This document shows positions 1-8,823 of a DNA stretch of 64,000 nt, piece after piece. Position numbers and translations under genes: made by a program. Under the pieces are notes generated by a model that saw nothing but the letters and a program-made list of their open reading frames with translations, did not search any database and was not told the origin of the DNA. Numbering within the stretch: the first letter of the stretch is position 1; each line of letters opens with the position of its first letter. This DNA is from Limnoglobus roseus (GTDB lineage: Bacteria; Planctomycetota; Planctomycetia; Gemmatales; Gemmataceae), in assembly GCF_008254045.1 (NCBI RefSeq), contig NZ_CP042425.1:4836001-4900000 (forward strand). The letters are read 5' to 3'.

Positions 1-207
1 CGCCGCCGTGATGGCGTCGCCCATCTCCTTGAAGAACGGGTTGCCCAGCGTCAGGAGCGAGACGCCGATGGTACCGTGTTTCGCTTTCGTGGGCGGCTCC
101 GCGGGTCCGCCAGCCGGCTCCTTCCCCCCACCACAACCGGGCAGACCCACGACCGTCCCGGCAAGCGGCAAGAGAAACAGAGACGCTAGGAGGTCACGGC
201 GGGTCAT
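1..207 (-). CDS. Sugar-type ABC transporter substrate-binding lipoprotein (partial)
   Basis: Only the first 69 codons are in the window; the 3' end runs off the left edge. The start reads MTRRDLLASLFLLPLAG with a basic n-region, a hydrophobic core and a lipobox-like stretch ending GLPGCG, so it is probably an exported lipoprotein. After a Pro/Gly-rich linker comes KHGTIGVSLLTLGNPFFKEM, the typical first strand and helix of periplasmic-binding-protein-like sugar receptors (ribose/galactose type). It is divergent from the GntR/LacI regulator at 402, which carries the same ligand-binding fold. This is the classic layout of a regulator next to the uptake system it controls. The ligand cannot be told. 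Confidence 0.8.
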   Translation of the reverse strand, partial: MTRRDLLASLFLLPLAGTVVGLPGCGGGKEPAGGPAEPPTKAKHGTIGVSLLTLGNPFFKEMGDAITAA

Positions 208-401
208 GGTGGTCGCGCCTTGGGAGAGGAATCTCGACCACCCGTTCCGATGGAACTCGAGTGCCGAAGACTAGGGCAGATGCTAGCGATCGCCGAACGA
301 CGTCGTCAAGGAAGTAAGCTTCACCGCTTCGCGAAAGTTGTACTATCAGCTTCGTCCGAGTGCGTGGCCTGACAGCCCGGTCGCTAGGTCGTAGACCCGC
401 C
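208..401. promoter_or_regulatory. Divergent intergenic region, probable promoters
   Basis: This 194-nt gap lies between two divergent starts: the lipoprotein at 207 on minus and the regulator at 402 on plus. Both promoters, and probably the regulator's operator, should lie here. I see no convincing palindrome, so this is inferred from layout only. Confidence 0.35.
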
Positions 402-1514
402 ATGAAAGAAGTGAAATATCGCAAGATTGTCGCCTACCTTCGCTCGGCGATCCAGGCCGGCCGCTACAAGGACGGGCAACGGCTGCCGTCGGAAGCCGCC
501 CTCGTCCGGCAGTTCGCCGCGTCGCGGCCGACCGTCATCCGGGCTTTGCGGGAGCTTCAAGCCGAAGGGCTGATCGACCGCCGGGTCGGGTCCGGCACCT
601 TCGTCCGAGCGGGAGACCGTCTGGCATCGCCGGCGGGTCGAACGTTCGGGCTGCTGGTGCCCGGGTTGGCGGACGGGGAGATTTTCGAGCCGGTGTGCGT
701 GGCCCTCGCCCGGCACGCCCAGTCGCTCGGGCACACGCTGCTCTGGGGCGACCTGCCCGGCGAGCCGGGCGTCGCACTGGAAGCCCCGACGCTGCGACTG
801 TGCGAGGGCTACGTGCGGGCCGGCGTGGCCGGGGTGATCTTCTCACCACTGGAGTTCTCCTCGGACAAGGACAAGGCCAGCCGGCGAATCGTGCGGATGC
901 TCGACGAGGCGAAAATCCCGATCGTGCTGCTGGACCGCGACTTCGTCGAGCCGCCCGCCCGCAGTTCCTACGATCTGGTTGGTGTCGATAACCACCGGGC
1001 GGGCTACCTCCTGGCCCGGCACCTCCTAACGCTGGGGAATCGCGTCATCCACTTCCTCGGGCGGCACGGGTCGGCCCCGACGGTCCGCACGCGGGTCGCC
1101 GGGTACCAGGCCGCGCTATGGGAACACGGGGTCACGCCCGACGCCGGGTGGGTCCACTGGGGCGACGCTGGCGACCTGCCGTTCGTGCGGCGATGGATGC
1201 GGCGGGGCCGGCCGGACGCGGTGGTTTGCGCGAACGACAAGACGGCCGCCCTGCTGATGCAGACCCTTGCGGCTCTGCGACTGGGCGTGCCGCGGGATGT
1301 CCGGGTGGTGGGCGTCGACGACCTGCGGTACGCGAAGCTCCTGCGGCCGGCGCTCACGACCGTCCACCAGCCGTGCCAACTCTTGGCGGCGGTCGCGATG
1401 CACACACTGATCGAGCGGCTGGCGAACCCGTCGCTCCCACCCCGGCATGTGATGTTGGCGGGCGAGTTAGTCGTCCGCCAGTCGTGCGGAACTCCGGCTG
1501 CGTATTCGACGTAA
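402..1514 (+). CDS. GntR-type HTH / LacI-type ligand-binding transcriptional regulator
   Basis: 370 aa. Residues about 1-72 are a GntR winged helix: KYRKIVAYLRSAIQAGRY, then GQRLPSEAALVRQFAASRPT, then ELQAEGLIDRRVGSGTFV. Residues about 80-365 are a LacI/PBP1-type sensor, with FGLLVPG at its start and VVCANDKTAALLMQ and VRVVGVDD near its end. This AraR-like architecture is a ligand-responsive, usually sugar-responsive, repressor. I chose the ATG at 402 because the upstream in-frame codons (from 360) precede the HTH without resembling it. It faces away from the substrate-binding lipoprotein and is likely its regulator. Confidence 0.9.
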   Translation: MKEVKYRKIVAYLRSAIQAGRYKDGQRLPSEAALVRQFAASRPTVIRALRELQAEGLIDRRVGSGTFVRAGDRLASPAGRTFGLLVPGLADGEIFEPVCVALARHAQSLGHTLLWGDLPGEPGVALEAPTLRLCEGYVRAGVAGVIFSPLEFSSDKDKASRRIVRMLDEAKIPIVLLDRDFVEPPARSSYDLVGVDNHRAGYLLARHLLTLGNRVIHFLGRHGSAPTVRTRVAGYQAALWEHGVTPDAGWVHWGDAGDLPFVRRWMRRGRPDAVVCANDKTAALLMQTLAALRLGVPRDVRVVGVDDLRYAKLLRPALTTVHQPCQLLAAVAMHTLIERLANPSLPPRHVMLAGELVVRQSCGTPAAYST

Positions 1515-1558
1515 CGGTCGTGAAGGCTCATCCACCCGCGGTCCAAGCCTGGCGGAAA

Positions 1559-1956
1559 TCAAAGACCGGCCTGAAACGAGTAACCCACGCGAAAAAGGCA
1601 ACATTCATCGTGACGAGCATGTCGCTGTTTGAAATACTTTGACACGCCGCGCAGGTTGCCGGCGACGTTGCTCACCCACCGCGGGTTGCCGGTCAGCGCG
1701 ATATTGGCCCAGATCACCTCGCGGGTGACGAAGTCGAACACCACCGGCAGGCACATCTGCGTGTCGGACGCGACGTCCACCTTATCCACGACCGTCTTCG
1801 GCTCGAAGATCTCCCCGGAGTGCGGAGGAGGCGCTTGATGTTGTCGCGGTATTGCGCAACGAACCACTTCACGTCCTCCCAGCCCTGCGGCGAGAACGGC
1901 GACTCGACGGCTACTCCACCCCTGTACGGGCAGCAAGGTCTTCGCACCCTCGTCAC
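1559..1956 (-). pseudogene. Frameshifted conserved gene, unknown function
   Basis: Two overlapping minus-strand frames each hold protein-like sequence that stops making sense where the other begins. The 5' part starts with a GTG at 1956 overlapping the previous stop (GTGA) and reads ESPFSPQGWEDVKWFVAQYR followed by DNIKRLLRTPG. The 3' part reads GEIFEPKTVVDKVDVASDTQ, then LPVVFDFVTREVIWANIALT and GNPRWVSNVAGNLRGVSKYF. The join near position 1815 needs a one-base frame change. Overlap with the upstream gene suggests a former operon. I do not recognise the family. A sequencing error is the alternative to a real frameshift. Confidence 0.45.
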
Positions 1957-2291
1957 GGGTTGCCGCGGACGACTTGGAAGTCGAATCGAATGTCGCTCCT
2001 TCCCTCCGGGCGCTCGACCCACCTGCTGCCCGGCACTTCGGCGACTTGCAGCCCCCACCCGGAAGCCAGTTCGTCCACGAACCGCTTGGCCTTGCTCAAT
2101 GCAATCTCCCTCCCGGCACCGGCCAGGTTCGGGAAACAGTTCATAACCACCGCGATCGAATCCCCGTCCGGGGCGTCGCCGCCGATCTCGACCTCGCCAA
2201 CGTGTTCCCGCTCCTCGCCTCGCAGGATCCGATACCGGCGCGTGCGATCGTTCGCCTTCTGAGGGCGCTTCGCAAATCGAAACCGACTCAT
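1953..2291 (-). CDS. Hypothetical protein
   Basis: 112 aa beginning MSRFRFAKRPQKANDRTRRY, with a GGAG ribosome-binding site just upstream of the ATG at 2291. The open frame extends further upstream, but that part is low-quality sequence without a clear start. The protein is Arg-rich at the N-terminus, with an EVEIGGDAPDGDSIAVVMNC strand region and a helix SKAKRFVDELASGW, ending FDFQVVRGNP. Its stop overlaps the GTG of the frameshifted gene downstream, so the two were probably co-transcribed. I do not recognise it. Confidence 0.5.
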   Translation of the reverse strand: MSRFRFAKRPQKANDRTRRYRILRGEEREHVGEVEIGGDAPDGDSIAVVMNCFPNLAGAGREIALSKAKRFVDELASGWGLQVAEVPGSRWVERPEGRSDIRFDFQVVRGNP

Positions 2292-2682
2292 CAACGGCTC
2301 TCCAGTTTCAAACCACCGCGCAACCGGCGTCCGGCGATAGCGGCAATCGCTCAAGTTAATCGTTATACGTTCCCGCACTCCAAAACGTGCCGCACCGCGA
2401 TCGCGGCCGAAATAGGGCACGGGACCGAACTTCGCGCATGCGCCTTCCCTCTCAACGCGCCCTTGTGTTCCAGCCTCGGATCGCGCTCGGATGGACGACC
2501 GGAGTATCGCCGTGACCTGTTCTTGTTGCCGACGAGCCGAACGCGACGCACGATTCGGCAAGGGGGCCGACATGCCGGAGTTACCCCTGGTGCGATCGTC
2601 CTTGCGGGTGCAATCAGAGGCCAAAAGGCCACATCGCGCAAGGCCCAAGCCACTCGTGTTGTGTCCGGCGTTTCAGCGGCCC
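2292..2682. other. Intergenic stretch, no gene seen
   Basis: About 390 nt between the small protein at 2291 and the end of the secreted protein at 2683. Open frames exist on both strands, but none has a start with a ribosome-binding site or a protein-like sequence. With the neighbouring frameshifted gene this suggests a decaying region. Confidence 0.4.
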
Positions 2683-3423
2683 CTATTTCTCTTCCTTGGC
2701 AGCGGGCCGGGTAAGCTTCGCGGTGTAACGGCAGGTCGCAACGAACACTTTGCGGCCCGCGTCCGTCATGTCGGCCGGACCGCCGGTGAACCCCCACAGC
2801 ACGCGGTCCCCTTGACCGATGATCGGATAGTGCTCCGCATCCGCCTCTTCTCGCCCGAGAAGCACGACACCGGCGGCTGTTTTCGCGGGGATAATGCCCA
2901 CGTGCCCGCTCCGCTTGTAAAGAGACACCGGTTTGTCGGTCCGGATCCCGGCCGCGATCCACAAGCGTGACTCGGCGGCGCCGACCGGTATCACGCCGGT
3001 CTCTTCGCCGTGCCAGCCCTGCGGCGCCCCGATGTCGAGCTTCAACCCCGGCCGCCCCAGAAAGTCGTACCCGCCTTCGCCGAGAGCGAGGACCGGCTTG
3101 CCCGCCCGATCGATCGCGGTCGCGATCCCGGCCCACTCTTCGGTCTTGGCGTCCGCCCCGAAGATGATCAACCCGTACTTTTTGAGGTCCGCCTGCGTGA
3201 CCGCTTCGAGCGCGATCAGTTCGACCGTGAACCCTTCCGAGTCTGCCAAGAGCTTCCGGAACGGGTCCGCGTCCTTCTCCTCGCCCCGGAACCCGAACCC
3301 GACCACGACCTTCGGGGGCAGACCTTTCGGGACGGGGGCGGCGCTCGTGGCGGACGACGTCATCGTGACGAGAATGGCGAGTGCCCGGGCGACAAGCGAA
3401 CCGCGGGTGAAGCGAGCGGACAT
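2683..3423 (-). CDS. Secreted protein, ThuA/glutamine-amidotransferase-like
   Basis: 246 aa. The N-terminus MSARFTRGSLVARALAILVT with the following SSATSAAPVPKG looks like a Sec signal peptide with cleavage near residue 28. The mature part alternates strands and helices: PPKVVVGFGFRGEEKDADPF, then VTQADLKKYGLIIFGADA, and KPVLALGEGGYDFLGRPGLK with a GEGGYDF turn. These resemble class I amidotransferase/ThuA-like folds, but I see no catalytic Cys in the nucleophile-elbow position, so enzymatic activity is doubtful. It stands alone, with intergenic space on both sides. Confidence 0.6.
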   Translation of the reverse strand: MSARFTRGSLVARALAILVTMTSSATSAAPVPKGLPPKVVVGFGFRGEEKDADPFRKLLADSEGFTVELIALEAVTQADLKKYGLIIFGADAKTEEWAGIATAIDRAGKPVLALGEGGYDFLGRPGLKLDIGAPQGWHGEETGVIPVGAAESRLWIAAGIRTDKPVSLYKRSGHVGIIPAKTAAGVVLLGREEADAEHYPIIGQGDRVLWGFTGGPADMTDAGRKVFVATCRYTAKLTRPAAKEEK

Positions 3424-3865
3424 GGTGAAACCGTTTCGTGGGATGTGTGATTGCGGTAATTGTTGCGTGTCGCTCCGGTGCCGTCAACGACAGACCAAAT
3501 TCGTGCCGAGAACTGCCTTCCTCGACAAGCCGTTCAAGAATGGTGCCCCTCGAAACCCCATCGGGTTCATTCGCCGGGATGTGATTGGGCACGATTTCGA
3601 TGGTCGGCAACTTGTCACGTTCGGCATCGGGCGTCTCCCTGAAAGGCCAGAGGAATGAACAGGCAGTGACACAACCTCCGAAAATGCTGGAAATCAAAGT
3701 CGAATCAGAGTTTGTGTCACTGCCTGTAAGGGGTGCGCAGGCCGGTTGGTGCCCCGTTCACGAAAACTGTCAAGTCTGGCTGAAGAAATGAGATTTAGGG
3801 TTTGTAGTCCATGTGCCGATAAATTCGAGGCCATCTTTTCGCGCACGGTATCGAGGTAGGGTTCG
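3424..3865. other. Intergenic region upstream of the glycosyltransferase operon
   Basis: About 440 nt between the divergent secreted protein and the glycosyltransferase operon. It holds one long inverted repeat (3659-3727) and must contain the operon promoter. No credible gene is seen; short open frames here lack ribosome-binding sites and protein-like composition. Confidence 0.5.
3659..3727. repeat. 16-bp perfect inverted repeat with 37-nt spacer
   Basis: ACAGGCAGTGACACAA at 3659-3674 is the exact reverse complement of TTGTGTCACTGCCTGT at 3712-3727. The spacer is AT-richer than its surroundings. No U-tract follows on either strand, so it is not an ordinary intrinsic terminator. It could be the ends of a short non-autonomous element or a large operator upstream of the operon at 3866. 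Confidence 0.6.
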
Positions 3866-6088
3866 ATGAAATTCACGGTCGTCATCAACACCTACCAGCG
3901 CGCCCGAAGCCTCCGCAAAACTCTCCTGAGTCTCCGGCGACAGACCTATCGCGATTTCGAAGTTGTGATCGTGAACGGGCCGAGCACCGACGAAACCGAG
4001 AAGGTCGTCGCCGAATTCGAGCCGGACGTGCGACTCGTCCGGTGCCCGGCCGTCAACCTGTCGCTCTCTCGGAACCTCGGCATCGCAGCCGCGGCGGGCG
4101 ACGTCGTCGCTTTCATCGACGACGACGCCGAGGCCGACCCGCTCTGGCTCGAACAACTTGGCGCCGGGTACGACTCGCCTCGCATCGGCGGCGTCGGCGG
4201 CATGGTCTACGACTCGACCGGGTACTGCTTTCAGTACGAGTACGCCGTCTGCGACCGGAAGGGGAACGCGGACCTAAACGTCCGCCCGCCGCTGTGGGAC
4301 TACCTCCATCCGCACGGGGAAAAGTTCGTCCACATGCTCGGCACGAACTGCAGCTTCCGCCGCGATCTGCTCGCGGAGATCGGCGGGTTTAACGAGGAGT
4401 TCGAGTACTACCTCGACGAGACCGAGGTGTGCATGCGGTTGATCGACCGCGGGTACTGGATCAAGCCGCTCCCCCACGCCTTCGTGTACCACCGGTTCCT
4501 GGCCAGCCACCTCCGCAACCACCACAAAGTCCTTCGCGAGCCGTACCAAGTCGTGAAGAATCGGTTGATCTTCTCCCTCCAGGCCCGTAGGCCGAACGAC
4601 CACCTCCGCGACGTCGTGATCGACAACCTGAAGTTCATCGATTACCTCGTCACCGACGCCCGCCAGCACTTTGAGGCGTCGCGGTTGACGAAGGCCGAGT
4701 TCACGAAGTTCCTGGCCCGCACCGAGGCCGGGTACGAGGCCGGGATGAGACTTGGCCTGACGCAGCAACGGCGGTCTGCGGACCTGCCCCCGCCCCCCGA
4801 GGCGTTCCGGCCGTTCTCGACCGTCCAACCCCGCGGCCGGCGGATGACGATTGCGTTCGTCAGCCAGGAGATGCCGCCCGGTTGCGGCGGCATCGGTCGT
4901 TACTCGTGGGACTTGGCCACCGCGTGCGCGCGGGCGGGGCACGAGGTCCACTACGTCACGTGCTCGCCGGACCACAACCGGGTGGACCTCGAGAGTGACG
5001 TGTGGGTGCACCGCATTGTGCCGCTGACCGACGGCGACTGGAACCGGCCGGGCCTGGAACCGCTCGTTGCCAAGAACTTGGGGTGGGCCGCCGCCGCCCA
5101 CCAAGAGGTCAAGCGGGTCGCGGCCACCCGCCCGGTGGACGTGGTGTCGGCCCCGATCTGGGACGTGGAAGGCATCTTCTGCCAGTACGACCGGAGTCTG
5201 AACACGGTCCTCACGCTCGTGACGACCCTCCAGGCGACCGTAGACCTGAACCCGTCGTGGCGGGCCGTCCCCGGGATGGACCGCATGCTCCAACTGGAGG
5301 CGGAGGTCGTCCGCAATGCTCAAAACGTAACCGCCCCGAGCCAGGCCATTCTCGACAAGGTGCGGCGGGACAGCGGCGGCCCGATGGACACGGCCAACGT
5401 CCGCGTCTGCCCCCTCGGCATTCCCGACCAGGCCGCCCGGTTCACACCGCGACCGCCGGACGGCAAAATCCGCGTCCTGTTCGTCGGGCGCGTCGAGAAG
5501 CGGAAGGCCCCCGATCTGCTGTTGGCCGCCGCGGTCGAACTGCTGCCCGAGTTCCCCGAGGTCGAAGTCGTGTTCGTCGGCAACGACACGATTCTCGCCG
5601 AGGGGAGTGACAAGACCTACCGCCAGCAATTCGAAGTGGCCCACGGCCACGAGCCGTTCGCCTCACGGGTCAAGTTTCAGGGCTTGGTGTCGGAGGACGA
5701 ACTTCAACAGGCGTACGCCGACTGCGATGTCTTCGTCTTGCCGGCGCGGTTCGAGTCGTTCGGCCTCGTGCTGGTCGAGGCGATGGCCCACGGCAAGCCG
5801 GTCATCGCGGCGAACATCGGCGGGATGGCGGAAATTGTCGTCCCCGATGAGAACGGCTTCCTGGTGTACCCCGGCCACGTTCCCGCCCTGGTGCAAGCCC
5901 TCCGCCGGCTCATCGTGAATGCCCCGTTGCGGGCGCGGATGGGGGCGGCGTCGCGGGGCCTGTACCTCGAATACTTCACCGACGAGCAAATGATGGACGG
6001 CATGATGACGGCATATCAGGCCAGCGCCGGCATCGAGTCGCCCGCCGACGTTCTGACCCCGCCGTTCCCGAACCGGAAGTCTGCATGA
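3866..6088 (+). CDS. GT2-GT4 fusion glycosyltransferase
   Basis: 740 aa with two catalytic modules. Residues 1 to about 320 are a GT2 (GT-A fold) domain: MKFTVVINTYQRARSLRKTL, a metal/nucleotide DDD at 85-87 in AFIDDDAEADPLW, and the later DETEVCMRL acceptor motif. Residues about 325-725 are a GT4 (GT-B) domain: AFVSQEMPPGCGGIGRYSWD, then VLFVGRVEKRKAPDLLL, and the donor-binding segment ESFGLVLVEAMAHGKP. Two transferases in one chain suggest two consecutive sugar additions to the same glycan. It overlaps the next glycosyltransferase by ATGA at 6085 and heads a three-gene operon, probably for surface polysaccharide or protein glycan. Confidence 0.93.
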   Translation: MKFTVVINTYQRARSLRKTLLSLRRQTYRDFEVVIVNGPSTDETEKVVAEFEPDVRLVRCPAVNLSLSRNLGIAAAAGDVVAFIDDDAEADPLWLEQLGAGYDSPRIGGVGGMVYDSTGYCFQYEYAVCDRKGNADLNVRPPLWDYLHPHGEKFVHMLGTNCSFRRDLLAEIGGFNEEFEYYLDETEVCMRLIDRGYWIKPLPHAFVYHRFLASHLRNHHKVLREPYQVVKNRLIFSLQARRPNDHLRDVVIDNLKFIDYLVTDARQHFEASRLTKAEFTKFLARTEAGYEAGMRLGLTQQRRSADLPPPPEAFRPFSTVQPRGRRMTIAFVSQEMPPGCGGIGRYSWDLATACARAGHEVHYVTCSPDHNRVDLESDVWVHRIVPLTDGDWNRPGLEPLVAKNLGWAAAAHQEVKRVAATRPVDVVSAPIWDVEGIFCQYDRSLNTVLTLVTTLQATVDLNPSWRAVPGMDRMLQLEAEVVRNAQNVTAPSQAILDKVRRDSGGPMDTANVRVCPLGIPDQAARFTPRPPDGKIRVLFVGRVEKRKAPDLLLAAAVELLPEFPEVEVVFVGNDTILAEGSDKTYRQQFEVAHGHEPFASRVKFQGLVSEDELQQAYADCDVFVLPARFESFGLVLVEAMAHGKPVIAANIGGMAEIVVPDENGFLVYPGHVPALVQALRRLIVNAPLRARMGAASRGLYLEYFTDEQMMDGMMTAYQASAGIESPADVLTPPFPNRKSA

Positions 6089-7440
6089 ACGAGTCTCTTC
6101 CGACCTCCGGGCGGCTGACCGTCTCCGTGGTGACGGGGGTGGTGGTCGACCACGACGCCATCTCGAACATCTGCCGACAACAAATCGAGGTGCTGGACCG
6201 GTACGCGCGGCAGCACCAGATGGCCTTGGACCTAAAACTCTTCCTGCACGGCACGACGGCCGTCGAGCCGCGGGCGGTGCGGGTGGAAGACCCGGTCGCG
6301 ATCGTGTGCGACCCGCACTTCCAGCGGTCCGACGTGGTGATCTACCACTTCGGCATCTACTACCCGTTGTTCGACTCCCTCGCGGCCGCCCCGCGGACGG
6401 CCCGGGTGATCGTGAACTACTACGGCATCACCCCGCCCGGGCTTACGTCGCCGGACTCGCACGACGTCCTCCACCGGTCGTTCCGCCAGGCCGCGCAGAT
6501 GTTCAACGCCGACCGCATCCTGGTGAACAGTCGATTCATTGGGGCGGAGGCCCTGGCGATGGGGTTCGCCCCCAACCGGGTACACCACTTACCCCTGTCG
6601 GCCGCGTTCCCGATCCCGGAAACGATTTCGGTCAAGGCCCCCGGTGACGTACTCCGCATCGCCTACCTCGGGCGGATCGTCCCGGCCAAGGGCGTCCGTG
6701 AACTGTTGGCGGCCGCAGCCCGGTTCGCCGAAGGGAGGACACCGTTCCACCTCACCCTGATGGGGGCCAGAAGGTACTCGTGCCCGGTCGTCATCGGCGA
6801 GGCGGAAGCTGCCGCCAAGGACGGCCCGCTCGCCGGGAAACTCGAATTGCTCCTCGACCGCCCCGGCGACGAGGTGCGGCAGCAGTTGGCCGGGGCCGAC
6901 TTGTTCGTCATGCCGTCGCACCACGAGGGGTTCTGCGTGCCGGTGGTGGAAGCAATCTCGTGCGGAACGGCGCTCGTGCATTCGAACGCCGCGGCCTTGC
7001 CGGAAACGGCCGGCGGCCTGGGCCTGAGTTTCCCGGCCGGGAACGCCGACGCTCTTTTGGCGTGCCTCGGTCGGGCCGCCGAGCATTGGGCGGAAGGTCT
7101 GTACCCCACGGACGACGGCCCGATGGCGCCGGGAGCCTGGCGGGCCAAGGCCCTTGCCCACCTGCGGACGTTCAGCCGCGAGCACTTCTCGGAGACGTTC
7201 CTCCGTCACGCCCTGGCTGGGGTGCAACCCTTGTCTCCGGATCGGGCGGGGCTTCGCGGCGACGTCCGACTGCAAACCATGCTCAAATTGTGCGGCACCG
7301 CCCCCCGACTTGGCGGTAATCCGGTTTCGATCGGGGAGCACTTGCAAGCGGTTCTCGCGTCTCCACGTCGCCCCCGGCCCCGTCGGAACCGAACGGGCCG
7401 CCCCCTTACCGGTTCAACGCCTCAGGAGGTTCGCTCGTGA
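6085..7440 (+). CDS. GT4 family glycosyltransferase
   Basis: 451 aa. The N-terminal half (VSVVTGVVVDHDAISNICRQ, then VVIYHFGIYYPLFDSLAAAP) binds the acceptor. The C-terminal half has LRIAYLGRIVPAKGVRELLA and the GT4 donor motif HHEGFCVPVVEAISCGTALV with the EGFCVPVVE glutamate pair. The last 60 residues are a basic, Pro/Arg-rich tail. Its start overlaps the upstream stop (ATGA) and its stop overlaps the next start (GTGA), so translation of the three genes is coupled. No signal peptide, so it should act at the cytoplasmic side of the membrane. Confidence 0.92.
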   Translation: MNESLPTSGRLTVSVVTGVVVDHDAISNICRQQIEVLDRYARQHQMALDLKLFLHGTTAVEPRAVRVEDPVAIVCDPHFQRSDVVIYHFGIYYPLFDSLAAAPRTARVIVNYYGITPPGLTSPDSHDVLHRSFRQAAQMFNADRILVNSRFIGAEALAMGFAPNRVHHLPLSAAFPIPETISVKAPGDVLRIAYLGRIVPAKGVRELLAAAARFAEGRTPFHLTLMGARRYSCPVVIGEAEAAAKDGPLAGKLELLLDRPGDEVRQQLAGADLFVMPSHHEGFCVPVVEAISCGTALVHSNAAALPETAGGLGLSFPAGNADALLACLGRAAEHWAEGLYPTDDGPMAPGAWRAKALAHLRTFSREHFSETFLRHALAGVQPLSPDRAGLRGDVRLQTMLKLCGTAPRLGGNPVSIGEHLQAVLASPRRPRPRRNRTGRPLTGSTPQEVRS

Positions 7441-8717
7441 GTAACCCAACCACTGCCCCGGCCTTGAACATGAAGGCCCTTTTGAAGGTGATGGCCCGGC
7501 AGACCCTCGGCCGGGTGCCCGTGATTGGCTTCCTCTCGCGGAAGGCGTGGGGGGGCGTCCGGAAACTGAAGCACCGCGTCCGATACGGGAACCCGCACGG
7601 CTACGCCGCCCTTGCCGCGGCTGACGCGGCCGCGGCCGCCCGGGCGGTCCAATCCGCGCACGCGACCCAGGCGGCTCAGCACGAACGTGCGTTCCAGGAA
7701 CTGCACGCCGTGCTCGTCGAAAAAATCCGCGACGTGGCGCAATTGGGGCAAACCACGCACGCCCTGCTCACCGAGGTCCGGGACGGGGCGTTCAACCGCC
7801 TGGACAACAACCTCCGCGAGCAGTGGAAGGTGAAGGACGCGGTAATCGCCGCGTTCGCCGAGACCGGTGGTATCGTCGCCGATACGAACCAGAGGGTGCA
7901 GGCCGCACTTGCGAGCCAGGCCAACCAGCTCCAACAATCTCAGGTCGAACAGCGCGGCCTCTTGGCGGAAGGGTTGAAGGGTCTGACGGACACGGTCGAG
8001 AATTTCGATGGCCAAATCCTGCAACTCCATGACCATCACGCGAGTTGCTACCTCCGCCTCGCGGACGCGGCCGAGGACACCGCCGCGTCCGTCCGGCAAC
8101 TCACCACCGCCGCCGGCTTGGTTGCGATGGACATTCGGGAGCGCATTCCGGCCCTGGCGGAGGGCGGCGAATACCCCGCACCCGTCGTCCCCGACCCCGA
8201 CGCCTTGGAGGAGCGCAAGCGGAAATCGAACGGGGCGATCCGCCTCAACCTGGGGTGCGGCGAGAAGCCGCTGCCGGACTATATCAACTGTGACGGCCGG
8301 GCGTTGGCCGATGTTCTCGTCATTGCCGACGTCCGGGCGCTGCCCTTCACCGACGGGACCGTGGACGAGATCGCCTCGGCCCACCTGGTCGAGCACTTCC
8401 GCCAGCACCACCTGGAAACCGTGATCCTGCCGTACTGGAAGAAGCTCCTGAAGCCCGGCGGCACGCTCCGGGTGATCTGCCCGAATTGGGAGTCGATGAT
8501 CCGGCGGGTTAACCGCGGGGAGATGTCGATGGTGGACTTCAAACACGTGACGTTCGGAGGCCAGGACTACCAGGGTGATGACCACTTCTCGATGTACACG
8601 CCGCAGTCGCTCGGCGAACTCTTGGAGCGGGCGGGCTTCCGGTCCCCCACGGTGATTGTGGTCGACCGGATGAACGGCCTGTGCCCAGAGATGGAAGTGA
8701 CCGCGACTGCGAGTTGA
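7437..8717 (+). CDS. Coiled-coil SAM-dependent methyltransferase
   Basis: 426 aa, GTG start overlapping the previous stop. Residues about 1-60 are basic and hydrophobic. Residues about 60-240 are a long Ala/Gln-rich helical stretch, probably a coiled coil. Residues about 260-426 are a class I methyltransferase: IRLNLGCGEKPLPDYINCDG as the SAM motif, then VRALPFTDGTVDEI, HLVEHF and YWKKLLKPGGTLRVICPNWE. The layout recalls long-helix methyltransferases that cap or measure O-polysaccharide chains (WbdD-like idea), an inference from context only. Its stop lies 16 nt before the left attachment repeat, whose hairpin probably terminates the operon. Confidence 0.88.
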   Translation: MSNPTTAPALNMKALLKVMARQTLGRVPVIGFLSRKAWGGVRKLKHRVRYGNPHGYAALAAADAAAAARAVQSAHATQAAQHERAFQELHAVLVEKIRDVAQLGQTTHALLTEVRDGAFNRLDNNLREQWKVKDAVIAAFAETGGIVADTNQRVQAALASQANQLQQSQVEQRGLLAEGLKGLTDTVENFDGQILQLHDHHASCYLRLADAAEDTAASVRQLTTAAGLVAMDIRERIPALAEGGEYPAPVVPDPDALEERKRKSNGAIRLNLGCGEKPLPDYINCDGRALADVLVIADVRALPFTDGTVDEIASAHLVEHFRQHHLETVILPYWKKLLKPGGTLRVICPNWESMIRRVNRGEMSMVDFKHVTFGGQDYQGDDHFSMYTPQSLGELLERAGFRSPTVIVVDRMNGLCPEMEVTATAS

Positions 8718-8733
8718 GCCGGGGCGGTTTACA

Positions 8734-8823
8734 GGGCTTTCGGAGACCCGGTGCGGAAACCTTCCGCACCGGGCACCCCCAACAGTGGCGTCATGCCACG
8801 CTCTTTTGCCCCGGCTTCATCGC
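8734..8823. repeat. attL: left 90-bp direct repeat
   Basis: Identical over 90 nt to 34639-34728. On the minus strand it holds the hairpin and the last codons of a Rad52-like gene (AMKPGQKSVA and stop). Upstream of these codons the frame runs only about 11 more codons (LNFKREPSA and before) to a stop, so this is a gene-end stub. It sits between the methyltransferase stop at 8717 and the integrase. Confidence 0.92.
8747..8773. terminator. Hairpin terminator inside attL
   Basis: CCCGGTGCGGAA at 8747-8758 pairs perfectly with TTCCGCACCGGG at 8762-8773 around a 3-nt loop. It lies 30 nt after the methyltransferase stop and can terminate that operon on plus. In the uninterrupted chromosome it also ended the convergent Rad52-like gene on minus. 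Confidence 0.7.

Noticed and set aside
4274..5650. 458-aa minus-strand frame inside the glycosyltransferase fusion
   Set aside because: Antisense shadow in GC-rich DNA. The plus frame has complete GT2 and GT4 motifs.
8734..8823. tRNA or tmRNA gene end as the attachment site
   Set aside because: The hairpin with its 3-nt loop and the flanking sequence do not fold into a cloverleaf, and the repeat reads through as the codons of the Rad52-like gene with its terminator.
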